A stretch of DNA of 64,000 nucleotides from NCBI GenBank assembly GCA_022495005.1, contig JAGYXB010001753.1:496001-560000 (forward strand), written 5' to 3'. The notes under the pieces are model-generated. The model did not search any database. It had not been told where the DNA came from and saw only the letters and a program-made list of their open reading frames with translations. This document shows, piece after piece, positions 45,425 to 57,345 of the stretch. Source of the DNA: Rhyacophila brunnea (Eukaryota > Arthropoda > Insecta > Trichoptera > Rhyacophilidae). The translations under genes and the position numbers were made by a program. How positions within the stretch are numbered: the first letter of the stretch is position 1; the number at the start of each line of letters is the position of its first letter.

Positions 45425-45997
45425 CAGTAGTTTCCAAACTTTATGTAACTACGCCTTCCCTTTATTACATTCATTTTTTTAATTAATTTGTTTTTCATGC
45501 GATGCATGTGCTTGTTTCTTAGCACAAAGTGCTCTTTTTCTACTAAACGGGGTCAATATTTGGATTTCATTGCAGAAAAATATGATGTTACGAATGGTAT
45601 AGCAGTACCAACTTAACTTACAACTTGCATTGCTTTTCTTGACAAAGTATTATATTATTTCTTCACTTCGATCAAAGTTGAACTAGGGTTTTTGTTTCAA
45701 TGAATTATTGCATAATAATTCTATCAATTTTATATATTATATATCAAATTATAGGTATCACATCAAAATTACAATTCACAAGTACATAATTAAAATATCT
45801 AATAGCCTTGAAACAAAGTAACGCCGCAGGCGACTTTTTTTAAATTACTAGATTAAATGTGTGATGTCTGTTATGCCCCGGCCCCAGGCTCTTTATAAAC
45901 TATGCATTTGCAAACTGAAAACCTGTGGCCACATTTGTGTTAAACTTTTCGCGCCTCGCTTTGCAACACTCCGCGCCTCCCAGTTTGGAAATCCTTA
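45425..45997. mobile_element. Probable hAT element, 573 bp, decayed
   Basis: Left end CAGTAGTTTCCAAACTTT and right end, reversed, TAAGGATTTCCAAACT share a 10-base core. Flanks TTGTATAC (45417-45424) and ATGTAGAC (45998-46005) match at 6 of 8. The C-A-G start and the TTCCAAACT word are usual for hAT ends. The interior holds no transposase and contains a piece related to the H1 MITE. Confidence 0.6.
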
Positions 45998-47448
45998 ATG
46001 TAGACAATGTGTCTCAGGGAAAACAGTCAAAAACATCATATAAGTAGATAAACAAAAAAATGGTAAACTGAAATTTGTTTCTAATCAATTATTTTGATTT
46101 TTCTTAAAACATTTTTCTTTTCGTTCGGATGTTGATTGTATAAATCATATTTCTTTAATTAAAATATGTATTAAATTATATTTAATACATATTTTAAACA
46201 TTTCTGTTTTTTTTTTAATATTGAATTAGGTATACATGTTAACTTACTTTCTTCACACCGGCACGTCTCAGTGTTAGGGCTGACGGCAAGGACAAGGTCG
46301 CACCACATCCCTCAGTAGTAAGTAATTTTTGTAGTAGAAAAAATGACGTATGAAAAAATGAATGCATTGTTGCAAGCTAGATGGGTATCGAAAAACGCTT
46401 GATCAATAAAAAAAAAACGCTTGGCGAGTTGGCCAACGCTCTTCGAGGCTTCTAATAAATCGAATTTTCTTGAGAGATCCCTTGTTTTTTTTTTTAATTT
46501 TGTTTATGGTTAATTGAATTTATCAAATTCTCGAGATTCTTATTGACAATTGCTTGAGAAATGAGAATCTTTGAAATTTCGGAATAATAATTTCTCTAGA
46601 TTTTGAGATTGGCCTTTTTTGATTATTTCTCAAGAATTCTCCAGACAAGATTTCTTAATCACAACGTCTACTAACTCTTTACGCTTCTAGTTTTATTATT
46701 ACAACTAAAAATTAAATATACCCTACAAGCATATTATAAAGGTTGCCGAACCTGATCAATATAATATAATTTTTTTTTCGTCGACATAAAAATAATTGAT
46801 TATCTTTAATTAGATTTTACAACGCAATTAGTACATATCGTTATTAATTTTTATCAATAACTGATAATATATATTTTTTTAGATTAAATTAAAGATTATC
46901 CTTGTACCATATTATCATGCATGGAAAACCCAGCATGTTTACAGAGAAAAACATGATAAATAATATGTGTTAATTATGAACAATTTATTATTGTTGACCT
47001 CTATGCCGTGTCAGGTATCAGGCGAGAATTCTCATAAAATTGCTACAACATAAGAAACAGTTTTACAAAAAATACAGTACACATTGAAATAAATAAAATG
47101 TTAAGATAATTCGTACATTCCAAAATTTGCATCCTTAAACCGATTTCACAGGGAAGATTCATGTATCCGATGCATATATAAATGATACAGCGTTTATATT
47201 AACACATAATATGGAGCCTTTCACCGTGTACCGAAAATTTTACTTATTTAGTTGGCCATGAGCGTTTTATCGTAAATCAATTTCATTTCTAAATAAAATA
47301 CTTAAAATTACGTAATAAAACCACCGGAATACAGGCAAAAGATAGAGGAAATTGGTAGATACGTAAATAAAAAATTTAATCATATTGTAGGTATGTATAT
47401 ATTTATATAGAATTCTAAATGATTCAAAAGTATTATGTTTTTTAACCA
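45998..47448. other. No gene seen; LINE-like tail scrap at 46255-46320
   Basis: The scrap (CACGTCTCAGTGTTAGGGCT) is the fourth and shortest member of the family at 4878-5062. The rest is AT-rich and unassigned. Confidence 0.4.
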
Positions 47449-47671
47449 TATCCGGTCCTATTGTATGGGCTTTCATAGAGTGAAAGTTTGTATTAACAGT
47501 GTTTTTTTCTTTTTACGAGAAATTTATGTTAGCCACTTGCTCAACATATTACTATACACTGATTTTAAACAGACATTAAAAATAATGTGTATTTTCCAGA
47601 CCCAGAATTCAAACCTGGGACCCACAACAATATAAACCGACGGATAAGCAGCTCGGTCATCGTGGGCGTAA
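47449..47671 (-). repeat. tRNA-headed SINE, copy 5
   Basis: Antisense, near full length. TCCGGTCCTATTGTATGGGC at the left edge, TTGCTCAACATATTAC in the body, and on the minus strand a B box GGTTTGAATTC and an A-box region ending at CGCCCACGATG. Confidence 0.8.
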
Positions 47672-47761
47672 TAATAACAGCGTTATTTTCATTTTGACGG
47701 TGTGTTTGATCCAAAGCAAGAACTTAATTTCTGTCGACTAAGTCTGTTTAGTTTTAATTTT

Positions 47762-47870
47762 AGATGACCAAGCGGTTACGCGTCACGTTCATAACGTCGT
47801 GGGTCCCGCGTTCGAAACCCCGGCCTCGCAAATTTAAATATTGTTTTTCAATATGTGTTTTGATGCAAAG
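47762..47870 (+). repeat. tRNA-headed SINE, copy 6, 3'-truncated
   Basis: Sense copy, head first: GATGACCAAGCGGTTACGCG (A box), GTCGTGGGTCCC, B box CGTTCGAAACCCCGG, then TTGTTTTTCAATATGTGTTT from the body. With copy 5 it forms a head-to-head pair about 90 bp apart. Confidence 0.75.
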
Positions 47871-48201
47871 TATGTAGGGTTAAAACAACAATTTCTCAGA
47901 GGCAATATTCAAATTGATTCGTCAGTGGATGCTGTACGACTAAATTATACGTACCTACTATCACTTCCCTCCATTTTGCTAAGTGAAAACAAACTGTCAC
48001 TTTTATTTTGTTGTCTGGGTTTACGTCTGTATTCGAGATGTGGAAGTGAACAATAACACACCGGAATTGTTTTGGAAACGGCAAGGTATATTTACGTTAA
48101 TATTATATAATAGTTACATTTTTAGTAATTTAATTTTACGGATGACGAAATGTACGTGTTTGCGATTTAGCTGCTTGCAGCGTTCTCCGCGCCATCTTGT
48201 G

Positions 48202-48233
48202 TTTTTTTCGACGAAAGCCGTCGTCGAAAAAAA
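48202..48233. repeat. 13-bp perfect hairpin
   Basis: TTTTTTTCGACGA, loop AAGCCG, then TCGTCGAAAAAAA. It sits beside the word GCGCCATCTTGTG, of the kind found in insect MITE edges. The surrounding 47871-49244 has no gene. The 118-codon frame at 47983-48339 crosses the hairpin and shows no domain. Confidence 0.85.
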
Positions 48234-49004
48234 GCGACGTTGCAAATCTTCAACGGTTATAATTTTACGGCATTGCCGGCTCGGCTCTGTTATTTTTATT
48301 TATTTTTGTAATCAGCGCTTTACTATTTTTTGGGTTTGATACCGATTCGGGCCTCTCCAGATACACAGAGACATCCCCAAATGAGGTCCATTAGGGGGTG
48401 CCATACTACCTATCTACTTTTTGGCATAAAAAAAAATCCTCATTGCTTAAGTTGATCTTGCATTTTTATTAAATAAAAAAATATCACAGGTAAAACCGAG
48501 TGTAACAGTATAGTCACATTAAGCTTGTGGATATTCAATTTGATACTGAAAAATCACCAAATCTCTATACTTGTTTATCACATGAGTTTATCAATGTTAT
48601 TAAAATGACACCCAAACGCGGAGATCAATGTTTCCAAACTAATACTAAGACATTCGTACTTGTAGGATTAATCAGATAATGTATCATTTTATAAGGAAGT
48701 AAGTACCTACATATAATAATAACAATAACACAGCTGTGAGAGTTAAAACATTTATCAAGTGGATATAATAAGTTGAGATGTCATATCCACAGAAAAATTA
48801 TCGATATTTGTGTCGGTATTGTAACGAAAGAAAGTATCAACAAAAATTGTTGGCGGCGCTTTTCGGTGGAATGTATGATGGGGACGATTTGGATGCTGGA
48901 GGGGGTTATACAGGGATTCAATCCAGGCACTAACTTTTAATGTTGATATGGCGAGCTTGCTAGGCTGGCTTCATGTTCCGCTCTCACACAATTGGTAAAG
49001 TTCT

Positions 49005-49105
49005 CACTTCATAACTTTGCACTCGAGCTCTAGGATGACAATGATGTACTCTATTGTAAAAGTGTTTTTACATTATATATTATCTATTTATTTATTACTA
49101 CATAT
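49005..49105 (-). repeat. Dispersed repeat R6, copy 2
   Basis: Complement of 34975-35075: CTTCATAACTTTGCACTCGA and TAGGATGACAATGATGTACT. Confidence 0.65.
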
Positions 49106-49244
49106 TAATGGTTCATAACGATTGTACAGTCATTCGTTAATTGATTAAAAGATTAAAATACCTGAATGACAATAATGAGTATAGTATGTAGGTTGGAACA
49201 ATGAATTGGGATTTACGTCACGATAATTAATACCAACAATATAA

Positions 49245-49511
49245 TCGTCACTGTTCTGGAAATTCCAATTCCAAAGTTCCAATTCAAAAAAACGACATAT
49301 TGAGTTAGTACCAAAATGTTCCTTATTTCAAACTTTACCGTCTGGAAACCTTCTTAATAAATAAACAGTCTTTATTTTAGAGTCATCTTTTTTACGATTA
49401 CTTAATAAACTTACATGATAGACCATTATTTCAAACATTTTAACAACTTCAAAGTCAAATTACTCAAAACTAGTATTCTCCAGTTAGTGTGTTCTGCCAG
49501 AACAGAGACGA
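49245..49511 (-). mobile_element. MITE family M1, copy 2 (267 bp)
   Basis: Ends TCGTCACTGTTCTGG at the left and, reversed, TCGTCTCTGTTCTGGCAGAA at the right. AAACTTTACCGTCTGGAAAC and TCATGATAGACCATTATTTC-like words are the complement of copy 1 at 38351-38607. The left end carries a small extra tract (AATTCCAATTCCAAAGTTCC). Confidence 0.8.
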
Positions 49512-50212
49512 ATATATATGTATAATTACCGGGTTTCAAAAGTATCTATATGAAATATGATTAAGTTAAAGACAAATAAGTTATAATACATACAAAATAA
49601 ATTATTTCAAAATCGTAGTGATGTACAATATTTTATATTATGCAACTATCCATAAATTGCAATTAAAATATATAAAAACTGTCGCATTTTATTAAAAATA
49701 TTTACGTATGTCGAAGAATTATGGGAAGCAAGAAGTCTGGGAAAAGATGACCCTTATTAATTATTATTCTCCTCTTTCAAATATATGCATAGAAAAAATA
49801 TTTTTCATTTTTTTTCTTAAATAAAGATAAGCAGCTTCCTTTTAATTCAAATAATATAAAGTCGAAAAAATATTGCATATATTTACATCGTATGTATGGT
49901 AATAATCGATTACTGTTAATTTTAAAAATGTTTCTAATCCAAATAAACATCTGTGTCGTATTAAATTAAAAGTATTGATGTATCGGTCAAAAAGTAACGA
50001 TACTTCAAAGTAACAATATTTCTTGGCATCCTTAATAACAAGTGAATCTTTTTTAGTCTTCAATTGCAATCGTCAAGGTGCACTGTATGTGATTGCTCTC
50101 AGCGTATTTGTAATCACATCTGATTTAAAAATACGTATAATATTAATTAATTAGTGTTTACTTTAAAGTAATTGTTTGTATCAGTTTTACATATATTCAG
50201 TAACGTTTCGAA

Positions 50213-50652
50213 ATGGGTTCTATCGTAGATTTCGTGTACTATCATTTGAGCCGATTTTTCAAAATCGATCAAATAATGCTGAAAGCAAGAAATAGTGTCA
50301 AAAAAGAAGATTCACCGCGTGTTAAGGAAGCTTATAATTGGGAAATGTTTAAAGTTCACCAAGTTTACCTTTGTCTGTCTGGCTTGCCTTATATGGAGTA
50401 CTCTCACTGTTGACGACCATGATTGGAAAATGTGAAATAAATACTCAAGAAATTTCAGATAATCTGAAAATAATAATTTGTAATAATATGTCTCTTACGA
50501 CTGACACTATAGCTGACAGATTGGCTGATTACGAATTAAGTCGTAAAAATGTAAATAAAGCATTAAACATTCTTATTTTGATTTATTTAACGAGTGTGAA
50601 AGTAGTTTTCAAATTAACCATGAAAAATCTTTCATTTTCATCGTTTACTTGA
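50213..50652 (+). other. Two overlapping short open frames, unknown
   Basis: ATG at 50213 (context CGAAATGGG) opens a 66-codon frame (MGSIVDFVYYHLSRFFKIDQ...) to a TGA at 50411. A second frame in another phase spans 50371-50652 (93 codons) with a Leu/Ile-rich stretch and a polar middle. Together they could be one frameshifted gene or a retrocopy. Upstream AT-rich DNA includes TATAATATTAAT and a TCAGTTTT initiator-like word. I do not recognise any family and cannot exclude chance. Confidence 0.25.
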
Positions 50653-51946
50653 TTCGAATTGTATCACATACAGCCTTATACAGGAGTGCGAATAAAAGAG
50701 AATGTGAATCCGTGCGCTTTAAACTGAGGCGTAGTTTCTCTTACCGTCACGCAGTAGGCTCGTTGCTCATAAAATTTTGACGACGAGTGCAATGAGTGCC
50801 CAATAATGACCAAAACTAATAATATTCACGACAAATGGTTTCTATGTGATGGTGAAAGATAAGTTTTATTGTTTTATTTATAACACATCAGTGACACGAG
50901 TTTAAGAATGACAATGGTAGAGTGTGGTAGATCACTGCGAGTTTTGATACTGGATAGTTAATCACGGGCTACTTGAAGTTTGATATGTTTGCACTACTAA
51001 TTACTGTAGAATTACTGTGTGTGTAGAAGCAAAGAAATGAATTGAAAAATATTGTGCAGTCCATAATAGTTATAAAAATTTGAATATAATTGAATTTCTG
51101 AAGATTGAATTTTGACAATGTTGAGTAAATTAACGTCAAATTTAAACACATACTATGCAATTGTAAATTCTAAATAATTGTAGGTATGTATTATTATTTA
51201 AATTAGGTCATATTCTCATATCCTTCAATGATCAATACTTATTCTCCCTGCTAAGTAAAAAGACAGTGTTTTCGTTTTTAGTGAAATGAAAACCCAAATT
51301 TTAAACTACCCTTTCTCTTATAGTATGTCAATTATTCTGACAGAATCTCTAAATAGATTTCAGAATGAAAAAATGTGTACTGTATATCTAAAGATTATGT
51401 CAAAACAATCCAATAATTTTAGATAATATAAGAGAAAATATAGATTAAAACTTGTGTTTTCATTTCAATAAAACCAAAAAACACTGTCTTTTTATTTAGC
51501 AGGGCAGTATTAATTAAAAAAATATTTGTTTTATTTTCAATATTTTAAGGAAAACAAGTCAGATCAACAAATTCAAATTGTATATGCTGTTAATATTGTT
51601 GTTTTTATTTAATAAAACGCATTTTTTTGTAGTACTTATTCCACTTTTAATCAATAGATTAGGACCGGTTTTGTCCGCCTCAGACGGACATTTTCAACTC
51701 AAATGTTGTTAATATGCTCAACTCAAACGCTGTTAATATGAAAATATTTATATTTTATTCATGGAATATAATCAAATATAATAAAATCATTAAAATAAAA
51801 TATATAATGTGTTTTATTTCTGTTTGACAATATAATGAATATGTAAGTATGTGGTGATGTATAAAACTGCTCTCAACTATTTTTTTTAAATATTATGATG
51901 TCACTTATACTCTTTTAATACTTGCATGCTCAATTCTAATACCTAA
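50653..51946. other. No gene seen
   Basis: AT-rich. An imperfect inverted pair, AAAAAGACAGTGTTTTCGTT (51258) and AAAACACTGTCTTTTTATTT (51477), with AAAACCCAAATTTTA-type flanks suggests a decayed MITE of about 240 bp between 51245 and 51505. Confidence 0.4.
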
Positions 51947-53812
51947 TCTCTATATATATATATAAATCTCGTGTCACGGTGTTTGTGGTCGCACTCCTCC
52001 GAAACGGCTCGAGCGATTTTTATAATTTTTTTATGTATATTTGTTAGGTATGAGAATACGTCATAAAGTGTATTTCATACCGCTAGGTGATTATGGTATC
52101 TCTATCCAGAAAATTTATTTTTTTATTTTTTTGACATTTTTTTTTGTATTTTTTTGTATTTGGCATCAAAAAATACCTATAACCCCAAATTTTCAAACTC
52201 TTACCCCCACCCTCCCATTTTTTAATCGCGATTTTAGTATTTTTGTATGAACAAATTTAACCGTCGTTCGTATTTCAAACAGAACGAAATTATTTATGTT
52301 GTTGAATGACAGATGGCGCTATATCCGATAAGAATGCAAGAGAAGCGCGCGTCATTTTGACATAACATTCGGCATATCACAACGCAGTACGTGCAAAACT
52401 TTGTACGATTTATTTTAATGTATCTATTTGTGTGCGTGTATTACAGTAAACAATGCCAGCAAGACGCAAGGGAGCCCATTTGGGCCGTCAAACGAATAAA
52501 GCAACAAACATGCGAAATAGTAGAGCAGAAAGAACAGACAAACAAATCTAACGAGATAACAAAAATGTGCGTATGAGCATGTCGCAATTGCGTGCATCTC
52601 AATCACAAAAGGCACTAGCTGAACGAAATCAACAACGATAATTGGAACGGAGCCAAGCGCGCCGGTTCGTAGTTGACACACGCGGAGCAAATGACCGACA
52701 ACGCCAACAAGTAGATCGAGCATTTACATCTGCTTCGTTCCTTCGTCTCGCATTCGAGTACGAGCCAGATATTGAATATTCCGCTCATCCGAAAGTGCTG
52801 ATTGGTGCTATGGACAAAGAATGACCCCATTGTTATGCGCTCAAATTCAAACATGAGTCAGCCGGAATGTGTTGCGCATCAGGAAAAGTACAACTACCAT
52901 AAATTGAGATACCACCAGAACCATTGAACGGCTTGCTCATCGGCACGGTTCCAGATTCAAACCTGTCCCTGAAGTCCATTCGCACATTCAATTTATGCTT
53001 TCAAATGACTTCGTTCGGAGCAACAAAAATAGTTCACAATACTGCGGCAATGATCAACAATTCTATTCAACGTTCAAAATCAAAGGCCAAGTGTACCACA
53101 AAGTAGGCTCATTGCTGCCAATGCCAAACGAACCACATAAATTTGTACAAATCTACTTCATGGGCGGTGAGGACATCAATCGTTTGGATGCACGTTGCGG
53201 CTACAATAAACTAAATTCGCCTAATGCCAGGCGCATCGTCGGCGAACTGGACGCCCTATTGAATAAGCACAATGAATTATTGAAATTCTTCAAATCACAC
53301 ATGCACAAAGTGCAAAGTGACAATCACGCTATTGTCATCAATCCTGATAAAACACCAGCTGGAGAGCACGTGCGTCGATTCGATGCGCCTGTTGTTGGCG
53401 ACGTTGCTGGAATCATGGTTGGTGACCGTACGTCGACGCGAGAAATCGTGATTCGAAGAAGAAAAATAATCTGGAGTTCATCGCTGACACACACCGTTTA
53501 TACGACGCTCTCCAATATCCGCTAATTTTCTGGAAGGGATAAGACAGATATTGCATAAACATTAAACAACGAGATCCCGCCACAGGTACTTCATTCATTA
53601 TGAACATCATTACTCATTTTGAATTGAGAAAATGAATGGTTGGTGTTTTTTTGTTTTTATCGGTGGTCATCGTCTACAGCGCTCCATTCCTTTTTCTGTC
53701 ATAGATCCCATCCCCACACACTTACAATACATTCGTTATTTTTTTATTTAACAACCAAAATATTCACTAGAAATAATTTATATGGCAAAACAACGTTTGC
53801 TGGGTCAGCTAG
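51947..53812 (+). mobile_element. Non-autonomous Helitron 1, 1.87 kb
   Basis: The left end TCTCTATATATATATATA, followed by CTCGTGTCACGGTGTTTG and CTCCTCCGAAACGGCTCG, is a familiar insect Helitron left end. The right end has a short hairpin, GCTG-GGT-CAGC, immediately before the terminal CTAG. The host A precedes the TC start and a host T follows CTAG, as expected for insertion between A and T without target duplication. The interior keeps part of the N-terminal Rep/helicase coding region but lacks the HUH nuclease and helicase domains, so it cannot move by itself. Confidence 0.9.
52453..53600 (+). pseudogene. Helitron Rep/helicase N-terminal region, decayed
   Basis: Across several frames the plus strand reads a typical Helitron N-terminus. 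A basic start MPARRKGAHLGRQTNKA is at 52453. Then follow SQLRASQSQKALAERNQQR, a GAMDKE-stop-PHCYALKF segment where a TGA replaces the first Cys of a Cys-x-x-Cys pair, and SAGMCCASGKVQLP. Next come CFQMTSFGA, FKIKGQVYHKVGSLLP and FVQIYFMGG. The best clean frame is 52995-53525, ending near a HRLYDALQYPLIF-type segment. The protein stops there. In complete Helitrons the HUH replication nuclease and 5'-to-3' helicase follow. At least four frame breaks are present. Confidence 0.85.
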
Positions 53813-55674
53813 TAATATAATAAAATTATGTTTGATGTAACAAAGAGACATCAATTTTATATATGCCAATTCTGCAGTCCCATGCTAATAATATTTCCAG
53901 TTGCATGCCATAACGAATCGAATTGAAGGCCAAAGTCATATTTTATATTTATCGTTACATAATTTGATTAGAACTGCACGCGTCGCAGTATTAAACATGT
54001 ATGTAAGTTCCGATGTATTCAAATTGTGTACTAAGTGTTATTATGGCATGGTATAATAAAGTTTATTAAAGAGAGATATCGAAAGAATTAACACGTTTGT
54101 CATTTTGATATGCTTATCATCGAAATTTATTATCGCAGTACGAAAATAAATAAATAAATGATAATAATTGTCAACATTTTTTTTTTATTAATAACATATT
54201 TTTTAATATAAACATACTTCAAAGTATTCCATTGACATAATTCGCCGACAGTTTGAGATAATATTGTTTATATTTTATCTCCGTTTATTATGAACTCAGC
54301 GTAATATTTAAACAATATTTTGTTTTATTTTCTCATACCTTATAAACTAAGAGTATACATCATCAGATTAATCAAAACGTCCGTATCTAAATATTTAAAC
54401 TTTTTTATAACATACGATCGTATATAATTTATCATGACATAGATATATAATTATATCATGTCATATAATATAATATATCATAATGCGTTCCCTTGTCGAT
54501 CTCCTTATCCATATATTGGTTTATTTTGTAGTATTTCTGTCCAATCTGTATATGCTACATTTTATTTATTATTTATTATTACCGCAAACATAAATCACCG
54601 AACGCAGAATTCGACCCCCCGCTCGCTTGTCGACCCTTCCACCATAGGCAATGTGGAATCTGTTCAGCGAGGTATGTCTGCACGGGATACAGAGGGGGGC
54701 ATACATACATAAAAACACAACGGCCCGACGTTCTTGTGGACACGCGCTGTAAGTATTATTCAAGACCAATTATCAGTCATTCAATCAAAATCGTTAATAA
54801 GCGACCGTGGGATTGAGTATCTACTTATCTTATATCACGTTTATATGACAATCAATAATAATTATTAATTATTCATCAAATTTATATCTAATAATATTTT
54901 ATATCTAATCAAGGAAAACCGCAAACTGTCAATAATATGGATGAAACTTTGCTACACGTGATAAAAGTCTAACCACGTAGGTATTTACTGTGACCTCGAG
55001 ACACCCACTTTCGATTGATTAATATTGGACAGAGGATCAAGTGAGATATTTTTATTGTAGGAGTTTTGTATATTTAAAAGAAACAACTTTTATATTATAA
55101 CAAACCAAAATATGTTTTATACGGTTATACTACTAGTATATGTTGAGAATGAGAGGCTAGATGTATAAAATATAATACTTTGGAGCAAACTTATTATGAA
55201 TGGGGCAAGAGAAATTGTTCCACGATTATTTATAGTTATGCATAATAGGTCCGGTCCACCATACTATACCTAGTAGATAGTCGAGATTTTTTTATATGTA
55301 CATAGTGAAAATTTGAGGTCGAATATTTTCAATATGTATGTTAAATTTTATTTTTACCGTAATTTTATTGTGGATATCGGAAACCATACCATAAATAAAG
55401 TAAGTATGTACATTTTAATTCTATTTATAACAATTAATTACTATTTTATGTTGCATCTAACTATCTGGATTATTCATTCGTTTACATCCACACATAAGAA
55501 CGCTCAGAGTCGCGCCTAGGATAGTTGCCGCCCGGGTACTTCCACCCGCCCCAATAAAAAAATAAGTTTTAATGAAAATAATATTTTAAAAAATCTAAAT
55601 TACGCATATTATCTAAGTACGCATATTGTTACGTAACGTGGTAAAGTGATTTTCAATTATCGATCGACACAAAG
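53813..55674. other. No supportable gene; GC-rich patch at 54595-54740
   Basis: The patch at 54595-54740 is far less AT-rich than its surroundings. A frame STPRSLVDPSTIGNVESVQR followed by a possible donor GTATGTCT (54671) looks exon-like, but the acceptor side lacks a strong pyrimidine tract. On the other strand CTCTGTATCCCGTGCAG is a fair acceptor. CGCGCCTAGGATAGTTGCCG and GCCCGGGTACTTCCACCC near 55513-55545 resemble a transposon end. Confidence 0.3.
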
Positions 55675-56573
55675 GCGGACGTGCTCAGCGTCGGTCAAAA
55701 TGGAGCTTTTTTCTACATTCAAAGCATGATCCTGGACACACCTTAAACGTTATAGATAATTTATTTATGTAATTTTGAAGCCTTATTATCCTTTACATTT
55801 ATTTTAAACATTTGATGACTGCATAAAGTATTTTTATTACATAAAATTGTATTCTTTTAAATCTCTCGCTCTAATGTTTTAGAATATAGTCATATTTCAG
55901 TACATAAATGTGCAGTGGTGTTAAGATTTTTACATTTATTAATTTTTAAACGCATTTATAAAACCATCAGTATAATTTATATCGACATTATTATAGTGAA
56001 ATATTTACGATAAAAAATTATATTGATAATCTCTGTGATCCCAAATTTGACAAAAATTAGGCATTTTATTATTCAAAAAAATGGGCAAGATTAATACATT
56101 TGAAGATAATTCTAAAGTTTCTTATTATAAGCTATGTCTCTGACCATTCAAGTGTGATAAACATCCTACGAATAATGATTGCTTTATAATAATTATTGAC
56201 CTAAGAATAAGATTGTATTTTTTTGAAATACGCCATTTCTTTTGGCATTCCCCAGTAGTTAAGCTACAACATACGGCCGTAGTCATAAATTGATAAACTA
56301 TAATTGAAGTAGGGAGTAAAATGATGTTAACGCTCGTGTTTTAACATGTAACGTTTAAAAAAATCGGTTAGGTTCATCTTCAAACACATGCGTTAACATC
56401 ATTTTACTCCCTACTTCAATTATAGTTTGTCAATTTATGGCTACGGCCGTATGTTGTAGCTTAACCACTGGGGAATGTCAAAAGAAATGGCGTATTTCAA
56501 AAAAACACTACCTTATTCTTAGGTCAATAATTATTATAAAGCAATTATTATTCGTAGGATGTTTACCACACCT
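55675..56573. mobile_element. Long foldback element, copy C, right arm truncated
   Basis: The left arm runs from GGCGGACGTGCTCAGCGTCG (55675) to about 56352. The central spacer carries AAAAAAATCGGTTAGGTTC. The right arm starts near 56375 and breaks off near 56573 after CGTAGGATGTTTACCACAC. The landmark words are the same as in copy B. Confidence 0.85.
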
Positions 56574-57138
56574 GAGGTGGCCAAGATCGATATTACATTC
56601 TAAGGCCAATTATATATAAAAATAATAAACATAAATTTTTCCGGTCTTTTGCGCCACCATAATCATGCCGCCTAGTTTCTGTGCATCCCCAACACCTTTA
56701 ATTTATGCGCTCCTGGTACCGTACGTTGTTCAATAATTAAATATCACTTGCTCCTGCGCCCTCAAGTTAAATTAATTCGCAGAACATTAACTATGCCAAC
56801 TGTAATGGGAATACTCACTATGCTTCGACATTTATTGTGCAAGTGTCACAGGACTAAAAGGTCAAAGGGCATTCCAATTTAAGAAAGAATCATTAATTTA
56901 ATCTAATAAAGTTACACAATTGAACTAACATCACACATGTTTTGAATAATTGCATATTATGTATCAAATTTTTAAATCTACAGCTAAATTGTAACGCTAT
57001 GTATTTAGCTAATACGTAAAACCAGAACTGAGAGCTGAGTTCCAGAATTTTGAATACTACTAATTAGTAACCAAGTGGCACAAAATATCCGTATATAACC
57101 TGCGGATTTACAATTTGGTTAAATGTTCGGAAGAATTA
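56574..57138. other. No gene seen
   Basis: CGCCACCATAATCATGCCGC and CCCAACACCTTTAATTTATGCGC near 56650-56710 may be the far side of the unknown element that foldback C entered. Otherwise unassigned. Confidence 0.3.
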
Positions 57139-57345
57139 GATGACCGTAAAAAGGTCTATAACGTCGTAGGTCCCAGGTTCGATTCCTGGGTCTGGAAAGT
57201 ATACATATCGTTTTTCAATTTGTGCATGGGTCACAATATAAATCTAATAGGTTCAGCAGTGGCTAACATCCACTTATCGTAAAAACAAAACCTATACTCT
57301 GTCGAGGCCCATAATATGATCTTATTAGGATCGGATATAGTAAAA
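57139..57345 (+). repeat. tRNA-headed SINE, copy 7, near full length
   Basis: Sense copy. Head GATGACCGTAAAAAGGTCTA (A box degenerate), GTCGTAGGTCCCAGG, perfect B box GGTTCGATTCC with a T arm AGG/CCT. Body TTTTTCAATTTGTGCATGGG, AATAGGTTCAGCAGTGGCTA and CTGTCGAGGCCCATAATATG. Tail ATCTTATTAGGATCGGATAT. Confidence 0.87.

Noticed and set aside
47983..48339. 118-codon frame
   Set aside because: It crosses a perfect hairpin and shows no domain. Chance in a locally less AT-rich stretch is likelier.
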